A DNA stretch of 64,000 nucleotides from assembly GCF_900104035.1 (NCBI RefSeq), contig NZ_FNIT01000006.1, positions 240,112 to 304,111 of the forward strand, written 5' to 3'. The position numbers and the translations under genes were made by a program. Shown here piece after piece: positions 7,864 through 16,452 of the stretch (position 1 is its first letter; each line of letters starts with the position of its first letter). This DNA comes from Aureimonas jatrophae. GTDB lineage: Bacteria > Pseudomonadota > Alphaproteobacteria > Rhizobiales > Rhizobiaceae. A model generated the notes under the pieces. The model had not been told where the DNA came from, did not search any database, and saw only the letters and a program-made list of their open reading frames with translations.

Positions 7864-10068
7864 TCACTGGCGGGGCGCGCCGGCCGTCTCCACGGGCTTC
7901 ACGAGGGCCGTGATGCGGCGCAGGGTCACGCGCCGGTTCTCGGCATTCGGGCCTTGTGCATCGACCTTGAGGTCTTCTTCGCCGTAGCCTTGCGTCACGA
8001 TGTTTTCTGCGGGGATCTCGAAATACTCCGTCAGTGCCGTCGCCACCGCCTCGGCACGTCGATCCGACAAGGCCAGGTTGGCGACGTTGCTGCCGACAGC
8101 ATCGGTATGACCTTCGAGGAGGAAGACCTCCGCCGGGTTCTCATCGATGACCCGCTTCACCGCGTCCGCCAACGCCTGCAGGTTCTCGACCTGATCCTGT
8201 GCGATCTGGTCGGAGCCGAAGGCGAAGTTGATGGTGGCCAGATCGATACGCCGGACCTTGTCGCGAATGCGGGGCGAGCGGCGAACTTCATCCACGGAGT
8301 AGATGCGCTCGACCGTCTCAACCGGCGGAGCGACGAGGGTCTCGTAGTAGAGTTCCTCGTCCGGCTGCCTCACGTCGACGATGTAGCGATCCTCGGGTAT
8401 CTCGAGCCGGAGCGGCGGCAAGTCCGCGCCGACGTCGGCATAGTAGTTCGGCCGCGTGTCGTCCTCAGCGTAGGGATCGTAGAACAGCACGGTCTCGCGA
8501 CCGTCCGGCGCGATGCGCGAGCGCTGAATGACGTCGCCGTACTCGTTCTCGATCGTGACGATCTGGACTCCGTTCTCGCGGACGATCGTCTCACGCGAAA
8601 GGCCGCGCGGCAGCCGTTCGTAGTAGACGTCGCGCGAGCCCCGCGAGAGGCGATCGTTGTCGTCCGACCGAATGAAGTAGGCGGCGGCTGCGCCGGCTGC
8701 TGCGCCTGCGACGCCTGCACCCACGATCGAGAGGATGTCCCGGTCGCCCACCCGCTCCACGACCTGGGCCTGAGGCGGCAGCGCGAAGTCGGGACGACGG
8801 TCGATGCGTTCGCCCTGGACGGCGGTGACCGGACGGACCTCGACGGGTGCCTGCAGACGCTGGACCTGCGCGTCGACCGCGCCGACCTGGCCGGCCGGGA
8901 CCGGTGCGGTCTGCAGATCTGTCGCAACGGGCTCCGGCGGGCGGGTCGGAGGGAGCGTCGCCTGCGGGGTCGTCGCAGCGCCGGGTGCCGGCTGGTCGGG
9001 CAAGGCCGCAGGCGGCGCTCCCGGTACCGTCCCGTTCGGCGGGGTGCCGGGCGGCAGTGCCTGCGGGGCCGGCGGGGTGCCGGGAACCACCGGAGCACCC
9101 GCCTCCGGAGCCACCGGTGCGGTGGACGGCGCGGTCGGGGTTGCCGGCGTCGCCGGGTTGGCCGGGGCTGCTGGGGTCACGGGTTCGGTGCCCAGCACCG
9201 GCGCGGCTGGCGGAACGGGCGCGGCGGCATCTGGAGCCCGGGGTGCCGCGGGCGTTTCCGTTGATGCTGCGGGCGGGGTCGGTTGCTGGCGCGCGTCAGG
9301 ACGCTCGCCCGCTCCGGCCGGAGCGCGAGGTTCGGCCGCCGGTGCCGCTGGTTCGCGAACGTCGTTCTGCGTGCCGTTGTCCACCGGCAAGCGGGACGGA
9401 TCGCCCTGCGGCGCGTCGGCCGGGGGAGGGCCGCTGTCGGGAGCGGCCGCATTGGGTCTGTCACCGGCGCGTGGCGCCTCGCTGTCTGGTGCCGCCGGGC
9501 GGCGTGGTTCATCCGGTGCCCGATCCCGCGCCGGCGCTTCGCCGCTGTCGGGTGCTGCGGGACGCTCGGGCGCTTCCCGGCGGGACGGCGTTTCCGGTTC
9601 CTCGGCGGCAGGGCGTCGGCGCGCAGGTGCTTCGCCGTCCGCCGGGGGCGTGGCATCGTCGGCGGCCGGCGCCGGACGCTCACGCCCGGGCGCGCGCTCG
9701 CGCGTCGCCGGCGCCTCGTCCTGTGCAGGCTCGGCTTCCGGCGCTGCTCGGCGGGCCGGCGCTTCGCGGCGGGCCGGTGCTTCGCCTTCAGCGGCGGGAG
9801 CGGGACGCCGCCGCGGGGCGGGCTCTTCGGCCGCTGCGCCTTCGCCGGCCGCTTCGGGAGCTCCACGACGCTCGCGCGGCGCCGGACGATCGCCGCCCTG
9901 CGGGGCGTCGCCGCCGCCCGGTGCGCCGCGCTCGGCAGGTGCTTCGCCGATTGCGGGAGGCGGCGCTTCCGAGCCCTGGGCGAGGGCGGCCATCGGGCCG
10001 GTGAGGGCGGTGGAAGCGGCCAGCGCGGTCACGCAGATTATGCGTCCCGCCTTGGGTAGTCTCAGCAT
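7864..10068 (-). CDS. OmpA-family protein with long Pro/Ala/Arg-rich region
   Basis: 734 residues. Signal peptide about 1-31 (ends MAALAQG). Residues about 32-420 are low complexity, rich in Pro, Ala, Glu and Arg, with recurring EAPARRR/AAPDSGEAPA words. Then come a glycine/alanine-rich hydrophobic stretch (IVGAGVAGAAAGAAAAYFI), a charged Tyr-rich segment, and a C-terminal OmpA domain with FAFGSDQI, LLEGHTDAVG and LSDRRAEAV. The C-terminal domain is the peptidoglycan-binding fold of OmpA/Pal/MotB proteins. The protein is therefore probably an envelope protein tied to the cell wall, with the Pro/Ala region spanning the periplasm. No classical beta-barrel is visible. RBS-like AAAGG precedes the ATG. 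Confidence 0.88.
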   Translation of the reverse strand: MLRLPKAGRIICVTALAASTALTGPMAALAQGSEAPPPAIGEAPAERGAPGGGDAPQGGDRPAPRERRGAPEAAGEGAAAEEPAPRRRPAPAAEGEAPARREAPARRAAPEAEPAQDEAPATRERAPGRERPAPAADDATPPADGEAPARRRPAAEEPETPSRREAPERPAAPDSGEAPARDRAPDEPRRPAAPDSEAPRAGDRPNAAAPDSGPPPADAPQGDPSRLPVDNGTQNDVREPAAPAAEPRAPAGAGERPDARQQPTPPAASTETPAAPRAPDAAAPVPPAAPVLGTEPVTPAAPANPATPATPTAPSTAPVAPEAGAPVVPGTPPAPQALPPGTPPNGTVPGAPPAALPDQPAPGAATTPQATLPPTRPPEPVATDLQTAPVPAGQVGAVDAQVQRLQAPVEVRPVTAVQGERIDRRPDFALPPQAQVVERVGDRDILSIVGAGVAGAAAGAAAAYFIRSDDNDRLSRGSRDVYYERLPRGLSRETIVRENGVQIVTIENEYGDVIQRSRIAPDGRETVLFYDPYAEDDTRPNYYADVGADLPPLRLEIPEDRYIVDVRQPDEELYYETLVAPPVETVERIYSVDEVRRSPRIRDKVRRIDLATINFAFGSDQIAQDQVENLQALADAVKRVIDENPAEVFLLEGHTDAVGSNVANLALSDRRAEAVATALTEYFEIPAENIVTQGYGEEDLKVDAQGPNAENRRVTLRRITALVKPVETAGAPRQ

Positions 10069-10222
10069 CGGTCGACCTTTCGTCGCATCTGTCCCTTACA
10101 GTGCGCGGGGTCGGCGCGGATGCGGCCCGAGGGACCGACGCCGCGCCGGCCATCCCAGTCGAGATGGCCCGCGGGACGCGACACATAGGTTCGATCGCAC
10201 GAAAGGAAACGCGTGGCGCTCC

Positions 10223-11341
10223 TCAGTCGGTCGCGAAATCGATCGGCGGAGCGCGCCAATCGTAAAGCCAGGCAAGCTGACGATTCAGGCGCTTAGCGGG
10301 CGTTGCCATGAGAACGAGGTCCCGAGCGAAGGAGGTCGGGGCCGGCAGGTGGTATACCCGTCGATGGAAGGCGACCCGCGAGAGCACCCTCGCGACGCGC
10401 GTGGCGCGAGCCGCTTCGTAGTCGTGCAGCGCCCTCTCGACATCCGGCGAGCGCGCGAGGCACGAGGCCAGTACCCATCCATCCTCGATCGCCATCGCAG
10501 CGCCCTGCGCGGCGTAGGGCAACATGGCGTGGGCGGCGTCGCCGAGATAGGCGAGGCCGGGCGCACGCCAGCGCGGCGTTCGGGTGAGGAGCGGCCAGAC
10601 ACCCAGCGTATCGCCGGCTTCGATCAAGCCGAGGAGCCGCTTGTCCCATCCGTCGAAGAACGAGGCAGGAGCCTCCGCCACCTCGGCGTCCGGACCGATC
10701 AGAACAAGATTCGTTTCGCGTCCGGCCGCGACGGGATACGCGACCGCGTGGGCGCGCGCACCGAGCCACGCTTCGATGCCGGGCGAGGCCGGCTGCCGCA
10801 CCCGTAGCCGAACCGCCGCAACGCCCTCGCTTCGTGCGGGAGCGCCGCCGAGCAGCATGCCGATGCTGGAATGAACGCCATCGGCGGCCACAAGAACATC
10901 ACAATGCGCAGCGGGATGATCTTGCGAGAATTGGAGAACCCAGGCCGGTTCGCGTCGCGCCGCCAAGATTTCGTGGCCGAAGCGAAGCTCGATCCGCGGC
11001 TCCGCCTGCGCGCCCGCAAGCAGCGCGTCCTGAAGGTCAGCACGCAGAAGCGACAGGTAGCCGCGACCGTCTTGCGATCCGACGGGAATACGCGCGATCG
11101 CGCGCCCGCTCGAGCCACGTCGGAGTGTTACGGTCTCGGCCGGGACCGCACGCCCTTCCAGATCGCGCGCGACGCCGAGCCGATCGAGCACATCGAGGGC
11201 GTTTGGCGAGAGTTGGAGTCCCGCTCCCACGGGCGTGAGAGCCGTGGCGCGTTCGAAGACGGTGACCTCGCGCCCGGCTCGTGCCAGCGCGAGCGCGGCG
11301 GTCAGTCCACCGATACCCGCTCCCGCAATCGCGATGCGCAC
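10223..11341 (-). CDS. FAD-dependent aromatic-type monooxygenase
   Basis: 372 residues of the class A flavoprotein hydroxylase family (salicylate hydroxylase / UbiH-like). The N-terminal Rossmann motif is IAGAGIGGLTAALALARAG. The second FAD motif is YLGDAAHAMLPYAAQGAAMA with the following IEDG. Members hydroxylate aromatic or related compounds with NAD(P)H and oxygen. The substrate cannot be read from sequence. The start is a GTG with AGGAA five bases upstream, and the gene begins 10 bases after the stop of the zinc-protein gene on the same strand, so the two may be co-transcribed. Confidence 0.85.
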   Translation of the reverse strand: MRIAIAGAGIGGLTAALALARAGREVTVFERATALTPVGAGLQLSPNALDVLDRLGVARDLEGRAVPAETVTLRRGSSGRAIARIPVGSQDGRGYLSLLRADLQDALLAGAQAEPRIELRFGHEILAARREPAWVLQFSQDHPAAHCDVLVAADGVHSSIGMLLGGAPARSEGVAAVRLRVRQPASPGIEAWLGARAHAVAYPVAAGRETNLVLIGPDAEVAEAPASFFDGWDKRLLGLIEAGDTLGVWPLLTRTPRWRAPGLAYLGDAAHAMLPYAAQGAAMAIEDGWVLASCLARSPDVERALHDYEAARATRVARVLSRVAFHRRVYHLPAPTSFARDLVLMATPAKRLNRQLAWLYDWRAPPIDFATD

Positions 11342-11351
11342 GCGGTTCCTG

Positions 11352-11600
11352 TCAGGCGGCCTGTGGGTCGCGGTAGAGGCAGCCGGCCGGGCGCGTCTCG
11401 TAGGTCTTCAGGGTCTTGTCCAGACGGTACAGCGTCGAGCAGTAGGAGCATACCTTCTCGCCCTCGTCGCCCATGTCGAGATAGACGTGAGGGTGATCGT
11501 AGGGAGGATTGGCGCCGACGCACATGAACTCGGTGACGCCGATCGCAATCACGTCGTAGCCGGCATCGTTCTGGAAGTGGGGGGTGCCGTGATTGGCCAT
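11352..11600 (-). CDS. Zinc-finger CHCC protein, NDUFS6-like complex I accessory subunit
   Basis: 82 residues of the zf-CHCC family (PF10276), the bacterial equivalent of mitochondrial complex I subunit NDUFS6 (13 kDa-A). The zinc ligands are visible as Cys in EFMCVGAN, His in YDHPHVYLD and the Cys-x2-Cys of VCSYCSTLY. In alphaproteobacteria this subunit stabilises the peripheral arm near the NDUFS4-like subunit. The ATG at 11600 follows a clear GAGGAG. A longer in-frame extension upstream lacks support. It is co-directional with the FAD monooxygenase and divergent from the alpha/beta hydrolase. Confidence 0.9.
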   Translation of the reverse strand: MANHGTPHFQNDAGYDVIAIGVTEFMCVGANPPYDHPHVYLDMGDEGEKVCSYCSTLYRLDKTLKTYETRPAGCLYRDPQAA

Positions 11601-11728
11601 GGGGCGGCTCCTCGCTAGCGGACGGTTCGGTTCGCGCGGGACCATAAGGCGGGGACTGCGCAAAGAACAGGGTGGTTCTGACACCGTTCTTCGCGCTATC
11701 GAGCGGCATGAACGACCGAGGCGGCGGG

Positions 11729-12505
11729 ATGACGGATCGATTTCACAGCGGCGGCTTCGAGCTTGCCTTTATCGACGAGGGCGAGAGCACCGCGCCGGTC
11801 GTCGTGCTGGTGCACGGTTTCGCCTCGAGCCTGCGCATCAATTGGGTCGACCCCAGTTGGGTTGCGACATTGGTGGCGGCGGGCTTCCGCGTCCTTGCGT
11901 TCGATCATCGCGGTCATGGCGACAGCGACAAGCCGCTCGATCCCGAGCAGTACACACCGCAACATATGGCGGACGACATGCGAGCCCTTCTGGACGCGCG
12001 TGGCGTCCGGCGCGCGGCGGCCTTCGGCTACTCCATGGGCGCGCGAGTCAGCGCCTTTGCCGCCTTATCTCATGCCGAGCGCTGGCCGGTTCTCGTGTTC
12101 GGCGGCCTTGGGATCGGACTCGTTCATGGGGTTGGCGACTGGGACCCGATCGTGACAGCGCTTCTGGCACCCGCGCTCGGCGACGTTTCGGACGAGCGCG
12201 GCCGCATGTTCCGGGCATTCGCCGATCGCACCCACTCGAACCGACAGGCGCTCGCCGCCTGCATCACCCATTCGCGCCGCGAACTCTCACGCGACGAGGT
12301 GGCACGGATCACCCAGCCGGTTCTGGTCGGCGTGGGAACGCGCGACGACATCGCCGGATCGCCCGGCGAGTTGGCGGACCTTCTGCCGGCAGGCGAGGCC
12401 TTCGCGATCGAGAAGCGTGACCACATGCTCGCGGTCGGCGACCGCACGTTCAAGGCGGCGGTCGTGGAGTTCCTTTCGCGACACAAGGAGCGCTTCGCCC
12501 CGTGA
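11729..12505 (+). CDS. Alpha/beta hydrolase
   Basis: About 258 residues. It has an oxyanion-hole motif VLVHGFASS, the strand FDHRGHGDSDKP, and the nucleophile elbow GYSMGA with catalytic Ser. A probable acid is Asp in VGTRDDIAG and a probable base is His in KRDHMLAVG. It is a cytoplasmic serine hydrolase, with no signal peptide and an unknown substrate. The ATG at 11729 follows GAGGCGGCGGG. An in-frame ATG at 11708 is an alternative that adds seven residues. It is followed after 91 bases by cysE. Confidence 0.85.
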   Translation: MTDRFHSGGFELAFIDEGESTAPVVVLVHGFASSLRINWVDPSWVATLVAAGFRVLAFDHRGHGDSDKPLDPEQYTPQHMADDMRALLDARGVRRAAAFGYSMGARVSAFAALSHAERWPVLVFGGLGIGLVHGVGDWDPIVTALLAPALGDVSDERGRMFRAFADRTHSNRQALAACITHSRRELSRDEVARITQPVLVGVGTRDDIAGSPGELADLLPAGEAFAIEKRDHMLAVGDRTFKAAVVEFLSRHKERFAP

Positions 12506-12596
12506 GCGCCGTTGCGCTCTCCACTGGTGGCGACGACGCGAGGGCCTATCTGCCTCGCCGAGACACTGAACCCGCAGCTCGCGAAGGGCGAAGCCG

Positions 12597-13418
12597 ATGA
12601 CCATCGCCTACAAGACGGCGGAGCGCCTGCAACTGGTCGATCCGATCTGGGCCCAGATCCGCGAGGAGGCCCAGGCCGCTTCCGAGCGCGAACCCGCTCT
12701 CAGCGCGTTTCTTTACGGCACGGTGCTGAACCACCATGCCCTCGAAGAGAGCGTCGCGCACCGTATCTCCCAGCGCCTCGACCATTCCGACTTGCCCGCG
12801 TGTCATATCGAGCAGGCGTTCCTCGAGATGGCGGCCGGTGACGCCGAATGGGGCAACGTCCTTCGGACCGACCTCCAGGCCGTGTTCGACCGCGATCCGG
12901 CTTGCGAGCGCCATCTGGAGCCGCTCCTGTACTTCAAGGGCTTCCACGCGATCCAGACCCATCGTCTCGCCCACTGGCTCTGGGCGCGTCAGCGAACCGA
13001 TTTCGCGCTCTATCTGCAGTCGCGCTCGTCCTCGGTTTTCCAAACGGATATCCACCCGGCGTCTAGCATGGGGCGCGGCATCTTTCTCGACCACGCTACG
13101 GGCCTGGTGGTCGGCTTCACCGCGCGGATCGGCGACAACGTATCGATCCTGCAGGACGTGACGCTTGGTGGAACAGGCAAGGAATTCGGCGACCGGCATC
13201 CCAAGATCGGAAACGGCGTCCTGATCGGGGCGGGAGCCAAGATTCTCGGCAACATCCGCGTCGGAGATTGTTCGAAGATCGCGTCCGGCTCGGTCGTGCT
13301 CAAGGAGGTGCCGCCTCACTCCACGGTCGCGGGCATTCCCGCACGCGTGATCGGCCGGCCTGAAAGCAGTGTTCCCGCTCGATCCATGGACCAGGAATTC
13401 GACCGGACCGACGACTGA
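12597..13418 (+). CDS. cysE: Serine O-acetyltransferase
   Basis: 273 residues. It transfers acetyl from acetyl-CoA to L-serine, the first step of cysteine synthesis. The N-terminal helical SATase domain includes VLNHHALEESVAHRI. The C-terminal left-handed beta-helix shows hexapeptide repeats, with the catalytic region DIHPASSMGRGIFLDHATG and GGTGKEFGDRHPKIG. The length matches the family. It is not adjacent to the sulfate transporter at 46-50 kb, although both serve cysteine supply. An in-frame DUF3126 gene follows. Confidence 0.95.
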   Translation: MTIAYKTAERLQLVDPIWAQIREEAQAASEREPALSAFLYGTVLNHHALEESVAHRISQRLDHSDLPACHIEQAFLEMAAGDAEWGNVLRTDLQAVFDRDPACERHLEPLLYFKGFHAIQTHRLAHWLWARQRTDFALYLQSRSSSVFQTDIHPASSMGRGIFLDHATGLVVGFTARIGDNVSILQDVTLGGTGKEFGDRHPKIGNGVLIGAGAKILGNIRVGDCSKIASGSVVLKEVPPHSTVAGIPARVIGRPESSVPARSMDQEFDRTDD

Positions 13419-13493
13419 CCGTTCCGTCCGCGAACCATTCAACGGCGCGCCGAAAGGGCCGCCCCATCCGCTCAATGCTCAGGAGCAGTACAC

Positions 13494-13703
13494 GTGAAGC
13501 CCGACGAAATACGCAAGCTCGAGGCCTATCTGAAGCGCACCTTCAAGGGGGTCGACCTTCAGGTCCGGGCGATGCCGCGCAAGAACGATACGGCGGAGCT
13601 CTACATCGGCGGCGAGTTCGCTGGTCTCCTTTCCAAGGATACCGACGAAGGCGAGACCTCGTATCATCTCACGATGACGATCCTGGACATCGACCTCGAC
13701 TGA
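13494..13703 (+). CDS. DUF3126 family small protein
   Basis: 69 residues matching DUF3126, a small alphaproteobacterial family found next to cysE. The start is GTG, fixed by AGGAG at 13481-13485 eight bases upstream. No membrane segment or metal motif is visible. The sequence is charged and predicted cytoplasmic (YIGGEFAGLLSKDTDEGE). The function is unknown. The conserved link with cysE suggests a role near sulfur metabolism, which is inference only. Confidence 0.85.
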   Translation: MKPDEIRKLEAYLKRTFKGVDLQVRAMPRKNDTAELYIGGEFAGLLSKDTDEGETSYHLTMTILDIDLD

Positions 13704-13710
13704 CCATGAC

Positions 13711-13750
13711 GAAGCTGGTCCGGGGCCCTGAAGACTCGCGGACCAGCTTC
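13711..13750. terminator. Stem-loop between convergent genes
   Basis: A perfect 12 bp inverted repeat (13711-13722 and 13739-13750, GAAGCTGGTCCG and complement) with a 16-base loop. It lies 7 bases after the DUF3126 stop and faces the convergent BTLCP gene. There is no T-tract on either side, so factor-independent termination is uncertain. Confidence 0.55.
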
Positions 13751-13809
13751 GACCTATCCCGCCGGGGAGCCGAAGCCCAGTCAGGCCTTCGGCCGAAGGC
13801 TGAGTGCCT

Positions 13810-14400
13810 TCAGCGCTGAACGCTTCCCACCAGCAGATCGCGATCGTCGTCGATCGATACCCAGCGCGATGCGTCGGTTTCCGATTGACGCTTGAGGTAG
13901 TGATACGTCGTCTGCGTCCAGTCGAGAACGCGGCGATCCAGATTGTCGAGAATGAGATCGCCCCGATCCGTGCGCAGCGTCAGCACGGCGTGACCGTCAC
14001 CGTTCTGCTGACGAACCACAGTCAGCACCATCGCCGAGCGCGGGAAGCCCTCACGCTCCAGCATGTACTGCTTGAGGAGCGCGAAGTCCTCGCAGTCGCC
14101 CTCGGTTGTCGGGTAGGCCCAATACTCGGCCACACCGTAGATCTCTTCGTCCGTGCGCGGCGTGATGCCGACATTCACCGCGTTGTTGATCTCGACAATC
14201 GTCTCCCAGACCTTCTCCGTGACGGCGATCGGGCCGCTTCGCTCGGTGACCGTGCATTCCTGAGGCGTGCGCTTGCAGAAATCGTAGTGGCCCACCGGCT
14301 GCGACGTTGCGCCTCGCACGGTCATGCTCACCGACGCGGCGTTGGCCGTCGAGAAGCCGGCCACGATTGCGATGAGGACTGCGATGGAAAGGCGCTTCAC
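13810..14400 (-). CDS. Bacterial transglutaminase-like cysteine peptidase (BTLCP)
   Basis: 196 residues with a cleavable signal peptide (about 1-22, ending TANAAS), hence periplasmic. It belongs to the BTLCP family (PF06035), which includes LapG. The catalytic triad is visible: Cys in EGDCEDFALLKQ, His in GDGHAVLTL and Asp in LILDNLDR. LapG-type members cleave surface adhesins in a c-di-GMP-controlled way. Many short rhizobial members have no known target. A tandem PilZ gene lies upstream on the same strand, but no LapD or adhesin gene is in view. Confidence 0.88.
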   Translation of the reverse strand: MKRLSIAVLIAIVAGFSTANAASVSMTVRGATSQPVGHYDFCKRTPQECTVTERSGPIAVTEKVWETIVEINNAVNVGITPRTDEEIYGVAEYWAYPTTEGDCEDFALLKQYMLEREGFPRSAMVLTVVRQQNGDGHAVLTLRTDRGDLILDNLDRRVLDWTQTTYHYLKRQSETDASRWVSIDDDRDLLVGSVQR

Positions 14401-14716
14401 GACTGTCTCCTCGTCCGATGAGGTGACAGTCGCAGGTCGGTTTTACTGCAGAAACAAACAGAAAAGCGGCATTTGAGACGAATGAACGCGTTTCTGTTCA
14501 GACACTATGCTTGCTTGGTTCGCAATAAACAGCCTTAAAAACTCATGATGGACGGTTACAATCTGGAAGGCATGTAACCGGTCCGGCAATCTTTCTGAAC
14601 GACGGGGCGAAGCGAAGCCCATGCACGCCGGGGGGTACGCCGCACCTGTTAAGATGCGGGCGCGCTGGTGTTCATGGACATGAAGAGACCAACACCCGCC
14701 TTACCCGCGGCGGCTT

Positions 14717-14761
14717 GTCCTGCGTGGTTAAGGAGGTGCGATCAGACGATTAACGCAGGAC
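14717..14761. ncRNA. Candidate hairpin with anti-Shine-Dalgarno loop (minus-strand reading)
   Basis: Arms 14717-14725 (GTCCTGCGT) and 14753-14761 pair perfectly. On the minus strand the loop shows CACCTCCTT (complement of 14730-14738), the type of anti-SD loop seen in some alphaproteobacterial trans-acting small RNAs. On the plus strand the same bases form a perfect AAGGAGGTG, but no open reading frame follows it. No promoter or terminator was confirmed, so this is a candidate only. Confidence 0.25.
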
Positions 14762-14778
14762 GCAAGAGGGCTGTGACA

Positions 14779-14807
14779 TTGTCCACAGGCCTGTTGGGTT
14801 ATCCACA
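14779..14807. promoter_or_regulatory. Pair of DnaA boxes
   Basis: TTGTCCACA (14779-14787) and the perfect consensus TTATCCACA (14799-14807) are in the same orientation with starts 20 bp apart, two helical turns. They could bind DnaA, either as a regulatory site or as part of an origin. Confidence 0.5.
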
Positions 14808-14839
14808 GATGGAACCCCGTCAGGGGGCCTCCGGGATCG

Positions 14840-15451
14840 TCAGCTGAAGCTGCGGTCGAGCGACTCGGGCGTTTGAAGCGAGGCGAACTCGATCGCGATG
14901 CCGTCTTCGATCTGACGGACGACCCGTCCCTTCATGGTTCCGAGCGTCAGCCGGGCTCCAATGGCCGGACGCACCGCGCACAGGACGGCAGCACCCGAAA
15001 GCGACAGGTCCTGGATGCGGACGTCGTAGCGGCGACCATCCTCGAGGACCATCTCGATCACCGGGTTACGCGGCTCGATGCGCTCGTGGCGACGGTCTTC
15101 GGGCAGGGATAGTTCGTGGCGGTTGGCCAACCACATGAGCTTGGCAGCCAGTTTCTCGCGCTTGCGCTCTGTGGCTTGCGTCACGAGCGCGAACCCGCCG
15201 CTGTACAAGCGCGTGACGCTGCCCTCGAGCCGCCCGACATGGTCGGCGTAAAGGATCACTCGCTCGCCGACCCGCGGAACGACCGGCGTGACCACACCCA
15301 CGTCACCCGGCGACATGTTGCCGACGCGGCAGGGATATTCGCTTCGGTTCTCGAGCATGAACCGTCCGAGCAGGTCGACGTTCACGCGCTTGAACGCGCG
15401 CCGGTCATCGGCGACAGCCGGGATCGGGGGAAGAACGTTGAGCATCGCCAA
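14840..15451 (-). CDS. Tandem PilZ-domain protein
   Basis: 203 residues with two PilZ-like domains. The C-terminal domain has both c-di-GMP motifs, RRHER (RxxxR) and DLSLSGA (DxSxxG), about residues 120-150. The N-terminal domain keeps RRAFKR near residues 17-22, but its second motif is only NMSPGD, so it may not bind the nucleotide. It is a soluble c-di-GMP effector. The start is a TTG with AGGTG seven bases upstream, and an ATG two codons later is nearly as likely. The next gene downstream on this strand, across the 439 bp gap, is the BTLCP peptidase. Confidence 0.85.
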   Translation of the reverse strand: MAMLNVLPPIPAVADDRRAFKRVNVDLLGRFMLENRSEYPCRVGNMSPGDVGVVTPVVPRVGERVILYADHVGRLEGSVTRLYSGGFALVTQATERKREKLAAKLMWLANRHELSLPEDRRHERIEPRNPVIEMVLEDGRRYDVRIQDLSLSGAAVLCAVRPAIGARLTLGTMKGRVVRQIEDGIAIEFASLQTPESLDRSFS

Positions 15452-15615
15452 GCCCGTTCACCTGTGGGTTGGATTTCTTGATAGGGCGTGGAGGGTTAAC
15501 GGCCGGTTCCCGGCGCTGCCTCAGCGTAAGAAAGAGGTAGGATCGCCTTCCCGTCGCGTTGTCGGATGGCCGTCGAGCGGTAGAACCGCTGGCGACAGCA
15601 GGAGGTAGCGCGTCC

Positions 15616-16380
15616 GTGACCATCGATCCTCAACCCAGCGAACCGCTTCGGCACAGGGACCCGCCGGCGATCAACGTGCCCTTCGTGGTTCTGGCCACGA
15701 TCGCGGTTCTCGCGTTCGTCCACCTGCTGCGCACACAGGTTCTCAGTGAGACGCAGGACATCTGGACGCTGATCAACCTGTCGATGATCCCGGACTGCTA
15801 CCGTTCCAACGACGAGGTCTGCGTTCTGCGCGAGCCTTGGGCGAACGCCGTCTCGCCACTCTCGCATGCCTTCCTTCACGGCGATTGGACACATTTCCTG
15901 ACGAATGCCGTTTGGCTGCTGGCCTTCGGCACGCCTGTGGCGCGGCGCATAGGGGCGGGACGCTTTCTCATCTTCTGTGCGCTCGGAGCTACGGCGGGCG
16001 CGCTGCTCTTCGACCTGCTCAATCCCGCGCTGCTGCAGCCGATGATCGGTGCGTCCGGCGTCGTGTCCGCGCTGATGGGCGCGGCGGCGCGCTTCGCGCT
16101 GTCGGGCGGTGCCCAGCGTTGGGGCGAGCCCGCCTATGTGCCCCGGCTGACGCTTCGCGAGAGCCTGACGGATCGCACCGTGCTCTTCTTCATCGTCATC
16201 TTCTTCGTGACCAACGTGGCGCTCGGGTCGGGAGCGGCATTCCTTCTCGGGGAAGGCGGCGCCATTGCCTGGGAAGCCCATGTCGGCGGGTTCCTGTTCG
16301 GCCTGCTCGCGTTCGACCTGTTCGATCGCGCCCCGCGGCCGGACCTGTGGGATCGCGAGGAGCGGGGACTTCGCCCCTGA
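15616..16380 (+). CDS. Rhomboid family intramembrane serine protease
   Basis: About 254 residues with roughly six hydrophobic segments. Rhomboid signatures are the HAFLHGDWTHFLTNAVWLLAF region (two histidines and the transmembrane 2 Asn), the nucleophile GASGVVSALMG and the catalytic base in EAHVGGFLFG. It cleaves membrane-spanning substrates within the bilayer. The GTG at 15616 was chosen because AGGAGG stands 11 bases upstream. A TTG 57 bases further upstream is in frame but lacks a binding site. Confidence 0.9.
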   Translation: MTIDPQPSEPLRHRDPPAINVPFVVLATIAVLAFVHLLRTQVLSETQDIWTLINLSMIPDCYRSNDEVCVLREPWANAVSPLSHAFLHGDWTHFLTNAVWLLAFGTPVARRIGAGRFLIFCALGATAGALLFDLLNPALLQPMIGASGVVSALMGAAARFALSGGAQRWGEPAYVPRLTLRESLTDRTVLFFIVIFFVTNVALGSGAAFLLGEGGAIAWEAHVGGFLFGLLAFDLFDRAPRPDLWDREERGLRP

Positions 16381-16452
16381 CGGATAGGTTGCGTTCGGCC
16401 GAGACCGGATCCACGATGCGGATGGTCTGGTCCATTCCTGTGGGAGGAAGGC

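Larger units (their letters stand above)
14401..14839. other. 439 bp intergenic region with DnaA boxes and hairpins
   Basis: No convincing protein gene is seen on either strand. The part nearest the BTLCP start (14440-14545) is AT-rich and probably holds its promoter. An 8 bp inverted repeat (CGGTTACA at 14553-14560, TGTAACCG at 14573-14580) looks like an operator. GGGC/GCCC and GGTGTT/AACACC hairpins follow. At 14717-14761 a 9 bp stem presents AAGGAGGTG in its loop, which on the other strand is an anti-Shine-Dalgarno. Two DnaA boxes lie at 14779-14807. A small RNA gene is possible, but no terminator was found to define one. Confidence 0.5.

Noticed and set aside
14401..14839. Permuted tmRNA or RNase P RNA
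   Set aside because: No alanine-tag reading frame (AND motif), no tRNA-like ends and none of the conserved RNase P sequences were found.
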